NCBI GenBank assembly: GCA_029449245.1
Contig: JANATF010000015.1
Coordinates: 744,001-808,000, forward strand
From: Mortierella alpina
Lineage: Eukaryota > Mortierellomycota > Mortierellomycetes > Mortierellales > Mortierellaceae
Direction: 5' to 3'
Length of the DNA stretch: 64,000 nt
Of this stretch, positions 10,331-20,887 are shown piece by piece. The position numbers were made by a program, and so were the translations under genes. Position 1 is the stretch's first letter. Each line of letters starts with the position of its first letter. The notes under the pieces are model-generated. The model was not told the DNA's origin and did no database searches. It saw nothing but the letters and a program-made list of their open reading frames with translations.

Positions 10331-11843
10331 ATGGAGCACGATCATACCCCAAACCACCGCAGCGCCGCTACTTCTCCTACTTCTCCTCAGAAAACATCTC
10401 CGTCCCGTCTTGCACCGCAGGGCAGACTACTCTCCCTCTCGGCACCTCAGTACAAGCGCAGCTGCACTGTCACGTTCAAGGAGAACACAGAGTCGCCTGT
10501 CCTCAGTAAACCTCGACGGCCATCCACTCCTATACCCTCGCGGCCTACTGACCCCGACTATGCAAGAGACAAGGATGCTGAAAAGTCTGTTCGACACTCC
10601 TCAAGCACCCAAGATACCTCCCAGCAGCTTCGCCTTGCAGGGGACATTGCCAGGCTACCATCCTCGCCCACGCATACCCCCAGGACAATCAAGCTTGCTA
10701 CTCCGAGTGCGATCGCAGTGAGCTTCATGGTACCGGAGCTTAAGACAAGGAGTGTTGTGTCAGACAAGCAAAGCGACAGAGTGGATGACGATGATATTGT
10801 GGGAGACGACCCGCAGTTTATCGCTAGCAACGACACAACAGAGTGCGATGAAGAAATTGTGGTCTCCTCTGAGGATTCAAGCTCGCCCATCGAGGATCTC
10901 TCATCGAGGACATCAGAGGGGGGCTTCGATGAGCCAAGGTCCTTGAAAACCCCTGCTGAAGGAGCATGGCATCCACTTCAACTCAAGACACCCCTCACGA
11001 CCCCATTACCGTGCTTTGCAAAGAGGGCACGCGAACCACAAACAAAATCACCCTCTCGCATACGGTTGACGTTGTGTGGAACTCCGATGACTTCTGACAT
11101 GTCTCCACGACGACATCCTATTGCGCGACGATACCTGGGCCACAGGAGAGCGAATGGCACAAGGACAATAGACTATATGACCCCTGCGTCTCATTCCTAC
11201 ACGCCATCCTCGACTTTGGACTCGACACCCTCACAAGAGTCTGTACTGATTCGCAACAGGAGGCCTGGGGGTTATAAAACAACAATAGTGGTGAAGGAAA
11301 ATTGCGATGCGACGGATGCATTTGCGCACGACGCGACAAATAAGCTAGAGAAACTGGATACCCCTGCCGCCCAAGAAGCATCATCCCAGCATTTGCTCAT
11401 GCCACAAACGCCTTCATTGAAGGTTGGAGCAACACGATACAACCCTCCACCAAGGTATGCTTAGCTCTCAAGAGATTTGATAATGCAGATCACGGTGCGA
11501 TACACATAGCTAATTGTCGTTGTTGACTTTTTTCATAGCTCCCAGCTCCCCTTTCTGCGAAGCCCCACAGATGAAGTCCAATCACCCATCTCGGCTGTGC
11601 TGGACAATAGTCGACTACGACTATTCCCTCTGCGCGCGAGGTATACTGTTATGCTGTCTGTAACTTAGCTCAACCTTTTTCGTCTTGTTCTTCATATCCG
11701 CGAACTAAAGCGAAAGGTCGACACTTTATAGGGATGTGAACGCCACTCCGGTAGGGATTCCAAAGCCCAAGTCGATATTCTGGAACGATTCATGCTCTGA
11801 GGGCAGCGGCACGCCCAGCACGCAACGCAGCAGGGAATTATAA
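10331..11843 (+). CDS. Disordered SP/TP-rich protein with two KEN boxes
   Basis: Three exons (10331-11454, 11539-11640, 11732-11843) encode 445 residues without a recognised fold. Many SP/TP sites (ATSPTSPQKTSPSR, LKTPLTTPLP, TPRTIKLATPSA) suggest cyclin-dependent kinase targeting. KEN triplets occur at residue 50 (TVTFKENTESP) and residue 322 (VVKENCDATDAF), both of the type read by APC/C. An acidic stretch (VDDDDIVGDDPQF, EEIVVSSEDSSS) lies in the middle and a basic one (SPRRHPIARRYLGHRR) later. The tail contains IPKPKSIFWND. A cell-cycle-regulated protein is plausible from these motifs, but the family is unknown. The start is the first ATG after the leader. Confidence 0.75.
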
Positions 11844-12336
11844 GCGCGTGGTACAGGATGTGTGCACCTGTTGTCGAACTTGACAGTTGCGGACTTGTGC
11901 CCTTTCCTCACCCAAGCACCCAAGCACCGAGGCACCACTACCTTTGCACCTTTGCATTTTCACCTCTTGCTTCCGGACTCTAATGGCAACATGGCTATTC
12001 GCTTTTATTCTCGCAGATCCAGCTTCTTATCCTTCAATCCTGTTACCCATGTACATGTAGTGCCTGAACTGGTTTCATCTTATAGTCTACGATCCGCTGA
12101 GATATTTATTTTTCTCGTCAAATCTTTCTGCTCATAAACAAATTGCTCGCCTCTCACGCGTGTTACTCGCCTCAACAAACGTTGACGCTATGAATGATGA
12201 TTTAAAAAAGCTGCAGCCGCAAGGCGTCGTGAGATCTTTATGACAAAAAGAAGCATGCTGATGTTGGCGAGCGAGGTACGGTAAGAAAAAAAGAGTTGTC
12301 AACCTTGTCTTTCAGATGAGAAAGAGGCAAAAGATT
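11844..12336. other. Intergenic region
   Basis: Between the KEN-box gene and the tRNA no gene is supported. T-rich stretches on the minus strand just past the tRNA 3' end (about 12329-12332) could serve as its RNA polymerase III terminator. Confidence 0.4.
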
Positions 12337-12409
12337 TGCTCACTGCAGGGATCGAACCTGCGGCCTTTGCGTTATTAGCACAACGCTCTACCGACTAAGC
12401 TAAGCGAGC
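12337..12409 (-). tRNA. tRNA-Ile (anticodon AAU)
   Basis: Read on the minus strand, all arms close. The acceptor GCTCGCT pairs with AGTGAGC (one G-T) and has discriminator A. The D stem is GCTT/GAGC around AGTCGGTA. The anticodon stem TTGTG/CGCAA encloses CTAATAA, giving anticodon AAT. The T stem GCAGG/CCTGC encloses TTCGATC. A- and B-box promoters are intact. There is no intron and no encoded CCA. It is 73 nt including the discriminator. Confidence 0.95.
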
Positions 12410-13280
12410 TGAACTCCGTAATTGGTTATGAGTGGATTTATCTAGCGCTTCATAAATCTGTGACCTAAAATTTGTAATTACAGAGTTTATCCTCATTTTA
12501 TAGAGGTTGGCTATCTTTTACAAAGGTTATGACCCATTTACAGAGGTATTTGTAGTTATAGAGGTTTCTTGACGTATGTGCAACAGCCATGGGCATATTT
12601 CATTCAATAATTCTGCATAGAACCTCGTCCTTTCCCAGAGCTCCATCGACCAACCAAACTCGCGTCGTCTATTGAAATAGCCTACTGTCTTGTCCGTATC
12701 GCTATCAGATTCTTCTTTTGTAAGTTGGACGTGTGCTTCTACTTTGAACTCATATGAACTGCTGGACTGTTTTGTAGTCAAGTGGAAGTAGGTGCGACAT
12801 CGCTCAACTCACTGAGATGATCTCCATAAAAAAGTATGCTGTGATGGGTATTTCGCTTCTCTTGCTCCTGCGCGTGAAGATGTAGCTACATTTAGAGTCA
12901 TCGCTTCGAGATACCACAGTTCATCGACGAAATACAACGGCATACACCCCGCCCTCTCCAAGCCCTCACAAATTATTCACGTAAAGAGAACTCGTGTCAT
13001 TAGTAGCTTGCTATTCTTCAAGGAAGGCTCTCTATAATCTTGCTTTTCAAATGGCGAAGTCGGGGTGGTGTTTATGCGAAAGAACATCGGTAAATACCAT
13101 TTGGTACCCGGTAGATTGATCATGCATAAGGAGAATCAGCCTACTCCAGGTGTTGTTGGCGTGGGAATTGCCTAGTGGACACTAAAACGAAACATGTGTT
13201 GTCAGATGGGAGGATGATACAAAAGTTAACAACCAATCTTGATGCCGAGCATCCATTTCCTCGACTAGATCATAGAAGAA
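12410..13280. other. AT-rich gene-free flank of tRNA
   Basis: This is the 5' flank of the tRNA gene. It starts with the periodic repeat array annotated separately. The rest shows no convincing gene; a short open frame on the minus strand (12527-12781) overlaps the array and resembles nothing known. Confidence 0.45.
12478..12566. repeat. Short repeat TTAYAGAGGTT at 20-bp spacing
   Basis: The motif TTA(C/T)A(G/A)AG(G/T)TT begins at 12478, 12498, 12518, 12538 and 12556, so the spacing is 20, 20, 20 and 18 bp, with unrelated bases between copies. The array begins 69 bp upstream of the tRNA gene in its direction of transcription. Regularly spaced short motifs like this are seen in subterminal regions of DNA transposons and at protein-binding arrays; no terminal inverted repeat was found here. 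Confidence 0.7.
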
Positions 13281-13631
13281 ATGGAAGAACCTAAAACTAC
13301 TCAGCCCACGGAGTCATCTCCAGATGTCGCGGAACCCGAGGAGTTCGTTTTACGTCCAGATATCGAGGAACTCTTTGAGCACCGTTTATGTCCAGAAGTC
13401 CATCGCGAGTCGTGCTTCGTTTTACAAGCTGCCTGTGCCCCGCATCTCGACGAGTGCGATGAGAGCGACAGTGGCATTGATGAACTCGAAGAAATGGAAA
13501 TGGGTAAAACACCAGTGCTTGCCAAGACCTTGATTGTGGGAGGCAAAAAGAGTGGTGGTGTGAAAGGCGTCGTCCCCAGCAGTATCATCGCCGCCGTTTC
13601 CATGGCTGAATCTGGCGTAACACTGATGTAG
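13281..13631 (+). CDS. Hypothetical acidic small protein
   Basis: A single open frame of 116 residues starts at an ATG and has a strongly acidic first two thirds (EEFVLRPDIEELFEHRL, DECDESDSGIDELEEMEMGK). The tail is Val/Gly-rich (KKSGGVKGVVPSSIIAA). DSGIDE resembles a phosphodegron-like motif but lacks the second serine. No homologue is recognised and no introns or clear promoter are seen. It is kept because the composition looks more protein-like than neighbouring frames. Confidence 0.3.
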   Translation: MEEPKTTQPTESSPDVAEPEEFVLRPDIEELFEHRLCPEVHRESCFVLQAACAPHLDECDESDSGIDELEEMEMGKTPVLAKTLIVGGKKSGGVKGVVPSSIIAAVSMAESGVTLM

Positions 13632-15840
13632 CTTTTCCCAAATACCATCGCCATCAGGCTGAATATGCCATAGTTGCACCCATACCCGGGAAGTATCGTT
13701 AGTAAAGAAACAAATAGTTAGCAATTCGTTATACCTACAGTATGATGACAGAGTAGCTCCAAACTATGAGCTTTTTGGTTTTCATACGCTTGGATACTCG
13801 GAGGTACTCTTGCCTCTTCAACTCCCAGGTTCATTAACATACTCGGTACGTGCGAGGGATCGCGACGCGTACTTGCCATGCGGAAAGACTTCTAAGGAAA
13901 GAGGCATACTCTTGCGGGAGCAGTGATCAGTGAGGAGCGAGAGTGCGAAGGAGCGAGCACGTTCTTAGAGCACACGTTGGGCAATGGGCAAAACGGAGCT
14001 AATCCTTAACTTCATTCTCGTTCCCAACCTTGGTCTCGAGCGGAACCTTAGCGAGGTCCAGACTCGGTTAGAGGCAGTATCAAAGAAAGACCACTGGTAA
14101 AATTTGGGGTTGCTGTAGCTTGTCGGTTGAAAGTTTACGAGAAGAGAAAGAAGACAGCATTGAAAGATAGGACCGGGTATGGTTGGCCAGATGATGGAAC
14201 GGGAGTTCGAGAGGTTGCCTACAGTAGAACAAGGATAATGCCAAGCCGAGAGAGACTGGAACGCGACCCTGCTTCGACCCTCACCTTGATAGATAATAGA
14301 TGGTAACCCTCTCTGAAATAAGACCAAGGAGTTCTCGCCCCAGTTCGTTGGGTGTCTGGCCGAGCAGGCCAGTGAGCTGATATGGAAGCCCCGCTGTACG
14401 GCCACCATTGGGAATGAGAGCATGGCATAACCCTAACACAGAAGAGGGCCGTTTATAACAGGCCCAGAGGCGACTGGAGCCCAGGTACGGGCTCCAGTTT
14501 GGACCGGATCACTACCCGTGCAGCCGATCGCTCGTCCATCATCATAACGGCAATGCCCAGTTCAGGTCGAGACCCACTCGCAGTGAACTACAAACATTTG
14601 GAAAGCTGTCAGGGAAAGCAGCACAGTACCACCATGGAGGGGGAAGGGAAGATACCCTTTCTATGACAACTACCTTCATCCGTTTGACACGCTTGAGGCT
14701 TATTGTGATAGGAAAAAAAAATACGGCCTATGATGATCCTGCTGGCCCGTATCATGTAAATAGGACCTCTTCTCCTCGTTCAGCTTGGCCTTTGTGGCTC
14801 CACGATGACAGGCAGCAGCAGATACGCAAGTCTTTGGAGGCAGGATTGTCGCATGCAACGCTATCAGATAGCCGTAATATACTTTTGCTCGGAAGTGATG
14901 GATATGCGCGAGGCCGCGCACACAAGATGTCATGTCAGGTAAGCATAAGGCACTCCTTGCTTTCTGGCGTCGTCTCCTTGAATGGACCTTTTGCTCAGTT
15001 TCAGCACTGCATTCAAACGAGAGGAGTTATATACTGCACATTATGAAGGGGTGCATGGTACGCAGACGGGACTCTTCTCGTTCGTTTGTATTGTTTCCAA
15101 AGTGGCCATGTCGCAGGAACCGAAGCTGTCTTCTTTCGGTCAACAGTGTTTGCTTTTTTCCGCCTTTGTCCTTTGTGCCTTTTGTCGGAGTCCTAGTCAT
15201 CTGAGGTATTCTGTGTTCATCTGCAGACAACGTAGAAGACGCGTCCTGGCACTGTTGTGACAGTGCTGTGCGGGTGGTTGCTCCACTGGGCGACGGGGGT
15301 TTTTTTCTCTTCTTGTGGTAAAGCGGCGAGTTCTACTCTGTGGGGTGCAGAGTGAAGCGTGCATATGTGCACTTGGTGGCCAGAAAGAGCTCTTGCTACT
15401 CTTGCTCTCTAATATGCGCTTGGTATCCCGTATTGCATTTTTCTTTTTTCTCTTTCCAGCTCTTTTTTTTTTTTTTTTTTTTTTTTTTCACTGCCTCTCT
15501 GTCTCTCTTTTCTCTTTTCTCTCCTCTGCTCTCTCTCTCTCTCTGTTGCTTGACCTCATCTCCTTTCCCGTCTTTCTGTCCTCGTCGTCTGCCTTGTCCC
15601 ATCGTCCCTCTTCTCCCTTCACTGTCTTCTGCCTCTTCATCCTCCCATTCCCATTCCCACTCTCACTCTTGCACTCACTCTCTCCTTTCCACCACCGACC
15701 ACTCATCACTCGCTGCTGTCTGTACAATTAGACTTTTTGTCCTCATAGTTTAAATCCCTTCCTCGCCGTCCTCGCCGTCCTCGCTTCTCCCCGCAGCCCA
15801 TCTTTCCCGTTACACCTAGCTACCACGCAGCGGCGTCATC
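13632..15840. other. 2.2-kb gene-poor region ending in a pyrimidine-rich leader
   Basis: No open frame here shows protein-like sequence. A perfect inverted repeat lies at 14473-14498. From about 15440 the plus strand is dominated by T and CT runs, including a T tract of about 26 at 15463-15488 and CT dinucleotide runs near 15530. This continues to the next start codon and is best read as promoter plus 5' leader of the Whi2-like gene. Confidence 0.5.
14473..14498. repeat. Perfect 10-bp inverted repeat, 6-nt loop
   Basis: ACTGGAGCCC and GGGCTCCAGT flank AGGTAC, which is itself close to palindromic. It could form a hairpin or a dyad binding site. It stands alone between genes, with no T-tract nearby. 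Confidence 0.6.
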
Positions 15841-17394
15841 ATGGCCATGTCCAACTCACCCATCACCCAGGTCTCAGAGTCACCCATCACTCAGGTCTCG
15901 CAGTACAACTCGGCGCCACCCTCGCCCGGCCAAGGCGGCTTCCCCTCAAAGCTGCTCCTCGATTTGAGAGGCACTCGCTTCGAGATTGACCGGGAGGTGC
16001 TCGTCAGTCTGCCCGAGAGCATCCTCATCGTCATGTTCCCCAACGGCCTCATCCTCGGCCGCGGCCACTCGGACAGCTATGACGACGACGATAACAACTC
16101 TGAAGAGTCCCTCTCGCTGGACGACCAGATCATCTATGTGGACTTTGACCCAGCTTGCATGGACTACGTCCTGGACTTTTATCATGAGGCTCAGATGGCA
16201 GGGGAGGCCCATCGAGTCGCCAACCCAACCGTAAACCACAATCTGGCCTCGCAGAACCCGCTTCTGAACAAGCAGGCCATTATTGTCCTACGGGAGGAGC
16301 TCGACTACTTTGCAGTCATCCCACCAAAGTCTGGATTTCCAGCCAAGGAGGACTCGCCCGCATCAGGCCCTGTGCAGGCGGATGCGACCAAAGTCAATGT
16401 CAAAACACAGTGCGGGACCCATCTTTTGGAGCAGCGCAAGATCTTTACAGCCCTGCAGCGCAACATCAACAAAGAGAACAATGTCGCAGAGCAGCATCTG
16501 ATTGACATGCTGTGTGTCTCTGGCTTTTCGAGGGACGACGAATGGGGATACCGTGATATCGAACCCAAGAAGACGTCGATTGTCAGCATTGCGCTTGTGA
16601 TGCTCAAGACCACAGGAAGTGGCAATCAGATGGCGACTGCACAGAAGCTCCTTCTGTTCTGGAGAAAGCCTGCGGTAAGTTGACGCATCCTCTCTCGTGC
16701 TATATTTCAGGAACGGGTTATGGGTGCCAATTGCATTTTTGAACAAATTGGTCCGAGACTGAGACACATCGGAACGAGTACTATACGAAGAGGGTGTTGC
16801 TGAAGCAAAAGCACGCGTACAAGCGCACTTTGCTGGACGCAAGGGAGGATGGACCTTTTTATCGCAGCTTGAGGCGTGTGCAACACTCTTGCTGGCCGAC
16901 ACTCCTACTGACACCCCCAACCCCTCATGCAGCCATGCGACACACTCAACCACCCACACGTTCAAACCACGCTACCGTCTGTCGAATCACTTCCCTCCCC
17001 CTGCTTCATATTCTCCAAGCAGCTGTTGTTTGTCCCCTCTCCTTTTTTATTTCTTTTCCTACAGCAATTGCAGCAACACAGTCGACCCAAATGGTCTAAT
17101 GACAAAGTGTCGAAGTTCTTTTTGCAGGGATAATTTAATGTGAGAGTAGACAGGAGGTTCTTGTTTTGGTTTGAGCGAGTACATTGTACACGAAAACTCA
17201 ATGAACGGGGTGAGCCCTTTTTTTATTCCTCCTTTACTATTGTTTTTACAACACTAACGTGGTATCTCCTTATCTTTTTACAGAGGAAATGCTGGTGGGA
17301 TGGAGTCGAGGTGGAGCTTGACCAGGACGAACACAAGCTGCCTATCCGGCTCTGGGCCAGACGGACATGGACATTGGAGCTGGTCCTTGTTTAA
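15841..17394 (+). CDS. Whi2-like BTB/POZ protein (phosphatase activator family)
   Basis: Two exons (15841-16674, 17284-17394) join in phase to 314 residues. The N-terminus carries a short repeat (SPITQVSESPITQVSQ). Residues about 38-150 look like the divergent BTB domain of yeast Whi2: LLLDLRGTRFEIDREVLVSL, PESILIVMFPNGL, IIYVDFDPACMDYVLDFY and LLNKQAIIVLREELDYF. The C-terminal part has EQHLIDMLCVSGFSRDDEWG and QKLLLFWRKPARKCWWDG. Yeast Whi2 partners the Psr1/Psr2 phosphatases in general stress response and nutrient-linked growth arrest. The 609-bp intron is long for this window. The start is the first ATG after the CT-rich leader. Confidence 0.85.
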
Positions 17395-18220
17395 TGCCAA
17401 CATGCAAGGAAAAAAGCCAACAGCCGTCTAGACTGGAAACAAAATTACTCATGATGGGGGCCATACTTACAAAGGCTGAGCAGGAGGTTTGGAAAACAAG
17501 GTGTTCGTGAAACAGGAGGACCACCTGGCAACAACCAAGACTATTATTTTATTTCGATTATTTTGTTACGAACAACCTTCAAGGAAAGCAAGGACTTGGA
17601 GGTCATGGAAAAAGTCGACTTGTATTTCTGGATCAGTATCCGCATTGCTGCTAGGTCTGCTTCACTCCTCACTTCATCTTCAACCGCCCGGGCGATTACA
17701 CCCAAGCGACCTTTATGCCATGCCATTTTTTTTCTTCTTGATTTTCATACGCCTATATTTATTCCCCCTGATCTCCTCTGCGACTTCTATACCATTTCCT
17801 TCCCCCTTTTCTGACCTTCCCCCACCCTACTTGGCTACTATCTTTGATATCTGGATCATCTTTGCCTATTTCTACTAAATACTGACAGATCCGCTGGCCA
17901 TTATACCTCCACTCTTCCACCATTAAAACTAAAAAAAAAAAAAATTCAGTACACTTCATCTTTCTTCTGGATTGGAGCCAAGTCCAATGTCTTTGCTTCT
18001 TCAAACGTCAAGAAGGTTGTTTTTCATGAGATGACGATGATATAGCTGTTATGAGAGATTTTTATTTTGCTCTTCATGTCCACATAATGCTGCAGTAGTA
18101 GTAATCAAATGATTTGTAGTTGGGGGGTGGGAGGGGTGTTCCTTAGTCCTGATACCACGATACTGTCCTTGCCCTTTCCACACGTGTTTCTTTTTTCTTT
18201 TCCTTTCGTTATTCCATGGT
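17395..18220. other. Convergent 3' flanks
   Basis: This lies between the stop codons of the convergent Whi2-like and Rpb5 genes. It is T-rich on one strand and A-rich on the other (A tract near 17932-17944), consistent with 3' untranslated regions. No gene seen. Confidence 0.45.
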
Positions 18221-19437
18221 TTAGTAGCAAAGACGGTAACTGACATAACGACCACTTGTCTCGGACGGCCTCATAATCTTGACAACCTGTCCACGGGCCA
18301 AGCCGTAGTATCTTGCAATGGGATCCGAAGGCTGAATACGAGGCAACTGCGTCTCCTTCAAGCGGCTATTATAAACAGAAGAGAAAAAACAGACAAAGAG
18401 TCAGTGTACGTATTCTATCATTCTCAAGTCCCTTTTTGCGACAGAAAAAAAAACCAGCATGGTTGCTTTTGGTGCTTACTATCTCTTCAACAAAGTCTCC
18501 TTCTCCTCGGGCGTGAGGACGATATGTTGTGGGACGAGGGTGTGTTCTGTGATGTTGACGAGAAGATCGGCCTCCTGGAAGGACTCGAGGTGGTAACTGT
18601 GGCTGACTTCGCTGATGACCTTGGCGGCCGAGGGTGTGATCTTGTCCTGGTACACAACAATGCCCCGTCCAACGCCCTTGGCCACCATCAGCTCGCAGTA
18701 CTTCTTGATGGTCTTGATACCGACCGAGAGCTCATCTGGGAAGAAGACCAGCATCTGATCTGCTGGGTCATCCTTCTTTTGAACCATGAACATCAATGCG
18801 TTGCGACTAGAGCAAAAAAACAAAAGCATAGAAAGGAAAACAGGGTGGTATGTAAGAGACTGGAGCGTGTCGAGATTCAATCACTGTCTCCCACGGGGGG
18901 TAAGGGGGGCTCGATGTTGCGTTGTTGAGTGACTGGGGCGGATCAGATCGCTTTGTCGGCGTGTTATATACCCTGTCCAGGTTGAAGTGTTCCAACAGTT
19001 CCCTGTTCCTTTAGAAAAGATATTCCTGCTGTTGATCTCGCTGGATGTTGGGTTCTCCCTTTTTACTTACTCGACCTTTCCGTGACTGGCGAAGGTGGCT
19101 CTGAAGGACTCGAGATCTTGGTCCAACTCGGACTGAGAGATGAGGTAGCCCTAAAGGAAGAAGGATCGATGCGCAAATAGTCAGAGGCTGCAGCGAAGGA
19201 TGAAGAGCAGCAAAGAGAGGGCGAGAAAGGAACAGCAAAGCGTGTGTTGGAAGGCTGTCCTGCTTTGGCGATCCTCTCGTCAATGAAATGCCATCCGCAA
19301 GTTGATTGCTTTTGTGTTGTGTGAATGCAAAAGGTGTGCGGTGTTCGTGTGGGTCTCCTTACTCTGTGGTTGCACAGCTGATGGATGGTCCTGTAGACTC
19401 TCCAGAGACGGACGATTTCGCGGGACTCGTTATCCAT
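18221..19437 (-). CDS. RPB5: RNA polymerase I/II/III shared subunit Rpb5 (ABC27)
   Basis: Four exons on the minus strand (19437-19363, 19150-19071, 18806-18480, 18365-18221) give 208 residues, close to the human 210. The N-terminal jaw part begins [20 protein letters not shown] and continues [16 protein letters not shown]. The middle has [20 protein letters not shown]. The C-terminal assembly domain is full length: [57 protein letters not shown], ending RLCY. All junctions keep phase. It is divergent from the prefoldin gene, with 359 bp between starts. Confidence 0.96.
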
Positions 19438-19796
19438 TGTGAAGGGCGTATATATGTATATGTATTAGGTGGGTCGGATAGATGCCGGCTTTGATGATGC
19501 AAGGAAACACAAGAGAAAAAAAAAAGAGAAGGTCCAAAGGTCCTGTCTGTGTCTTTCCAAAAAAAAGTCCTTCGCACACAGCCAGCAGAGCAGCCAAAAA
19601 AAAAAAAGTGGACCGCAGGCCCAAACAACCCTGGCACAAAGCCACTTCAGTATGAAGGACATTAAAACCATTGAATTGCAGCTGTGATTTAAAGATTGAA
19701 CGTCACTTCGACCGTGAGTGAAGTGGTTGGCAAAAGCTGATCATCCAAAGTCTCCATTCATCAACACTCCAGGACAAAGGACAAAGAACAGCCAAC
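19438..19796. promoter_or_regulatory. Bidirectional promoter, Rpb5 / prefoldin 6
   Basis: This is a 359-bp spacer between two divergent housekeeping genes, with A-rich runs (19515-19530, 19558-19567, 19597-19608) and no coding signal. Confidence 0.5.
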
Positions 19797-20601
19797 ATGT
19801 CAGCAGCTGTAGCATTACAAAGAAAGCTCGAGACCGACTCGGCTGCCTACCAGACATTGCAGAAAGGTAGGCACTCCCCGTCTTTCTGGGCCAACATCCA
19901 TGAACAGCAGGACTTCAGGATTGCTTGTGAACGAGCCTTGGTTCGCGACACGAAGGCGCTTCCGGCTACTTTTGTGTTTTTTCTTACCACCAGCCCGTCT
20001 CAAGGAGACAGAAAACAGAGGACTCCTACATCAACATTCAGTAGCCTTTAGGTCTGTATCTAACAAATGCCCTACTGTCTACCCATGATCCTCCTTCCCT
20101 TCCTCCATAGACTACTCAAAGGCCGTCGAATCAAGGCAGAGACTGGATTCGCAGCTGCAGGAGAACAAGCTGGTTCAGGATGAGTTCAAGCTGTTGAAGG
20201 ATGATGCCAACATCTATAAACTCATTGGTCCTGTCCTGACCAAGCAGGACAAGGCCGAGGCTGTCACGAACGTTGACAAGCGTATCGACTTCATCCAGGC
20301 TGAAATGTAAGCACCAGCATCTTCAAAAATAACAAATCAAACAAAACTGTTTGAAGAGTCAGGAAAGGGAGCGAAGATGAGGAGAGAGTGTCTGCGTTTT
20401 TTTCATGCTACCTTGAACTCAATTGAAAGAAACATACCTAACCACTATCCCCCTGCACCGGCCTTTTGATACGAATCTCTGGCATCTAGTGAGCGCGTCG
20501 AGAAGCAGCTCCAGGACTTGCAGGAAAAGACAGAGAAGAAGCGGATGGAGTTGGTTCAAACACAGACAGCTCTGCAGCAGCACGCGGCACAAAAGAAATA
20601 A
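19797..20601 (+). CDS. YKE2: Prefoldin subunit 6
   Basis: Three exons (19797-19866, 20111-20306, 20490-20601) join to 125 residues, the normal size of this beta-type prefoldin. Helical coiled-coil arms flank the conserved hairpin: SRQRLDSQLQENKLVQDEF, LLKDDANIYKLIGPVLTKQD and KAEAVTNVDKRIDFIQAEI, then VEKQLQDLQEKTEKKRMEL. Prefoldin is the hexameric cytosolic chaperone handing nascent actin and tubulin to CCT. All splice junctions are GT-AG and in phase. Confidence 0.95.
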
Positions 20602-20887
20602 ACACAGACATATCCAGGACGAGTGCAAAAAAAGACACAGCAGATACTCCCCAAGCTCATGAATGCACTTGTATGATCAATAGTGAACGCGCATTGGACG
20701 TTATCAATTGAAGGGGACACATCAGAAGAGTGCAGTCATTTTTTTTTAGCACAATGGCAATCGAGCGAGGAGGAGGAAAAACATGTCGTTTTAATAAGAG
20801 AGTGAATGAAATGAAAAGAATGGAAATATTGGAGTGAACGATCTCCCAGGGAAAGGGTAGACTATGAAAAAGGACAATCTTTTTTTT

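Noticed and set aside
12150-12270. Possible C/D-box snoRNA (ATGATGA near 12193, CTGATG near 12254)
   Set aside because: Boxes are common by chance and no terminal stem or rRNA guide could be shown.
13965-14423. 152-codon minus-strand frame
   Set aside because: No recognisable motif, no start context, and composition unlike the genuine proteins of the window.
15315-15753. Long open frames over the T- and CT-rich run
   Set aside because: Translations are Phe/Ser/Leu low-complexity in all frames, as expected of a pyrimidine-rich leader; no splice or family support.
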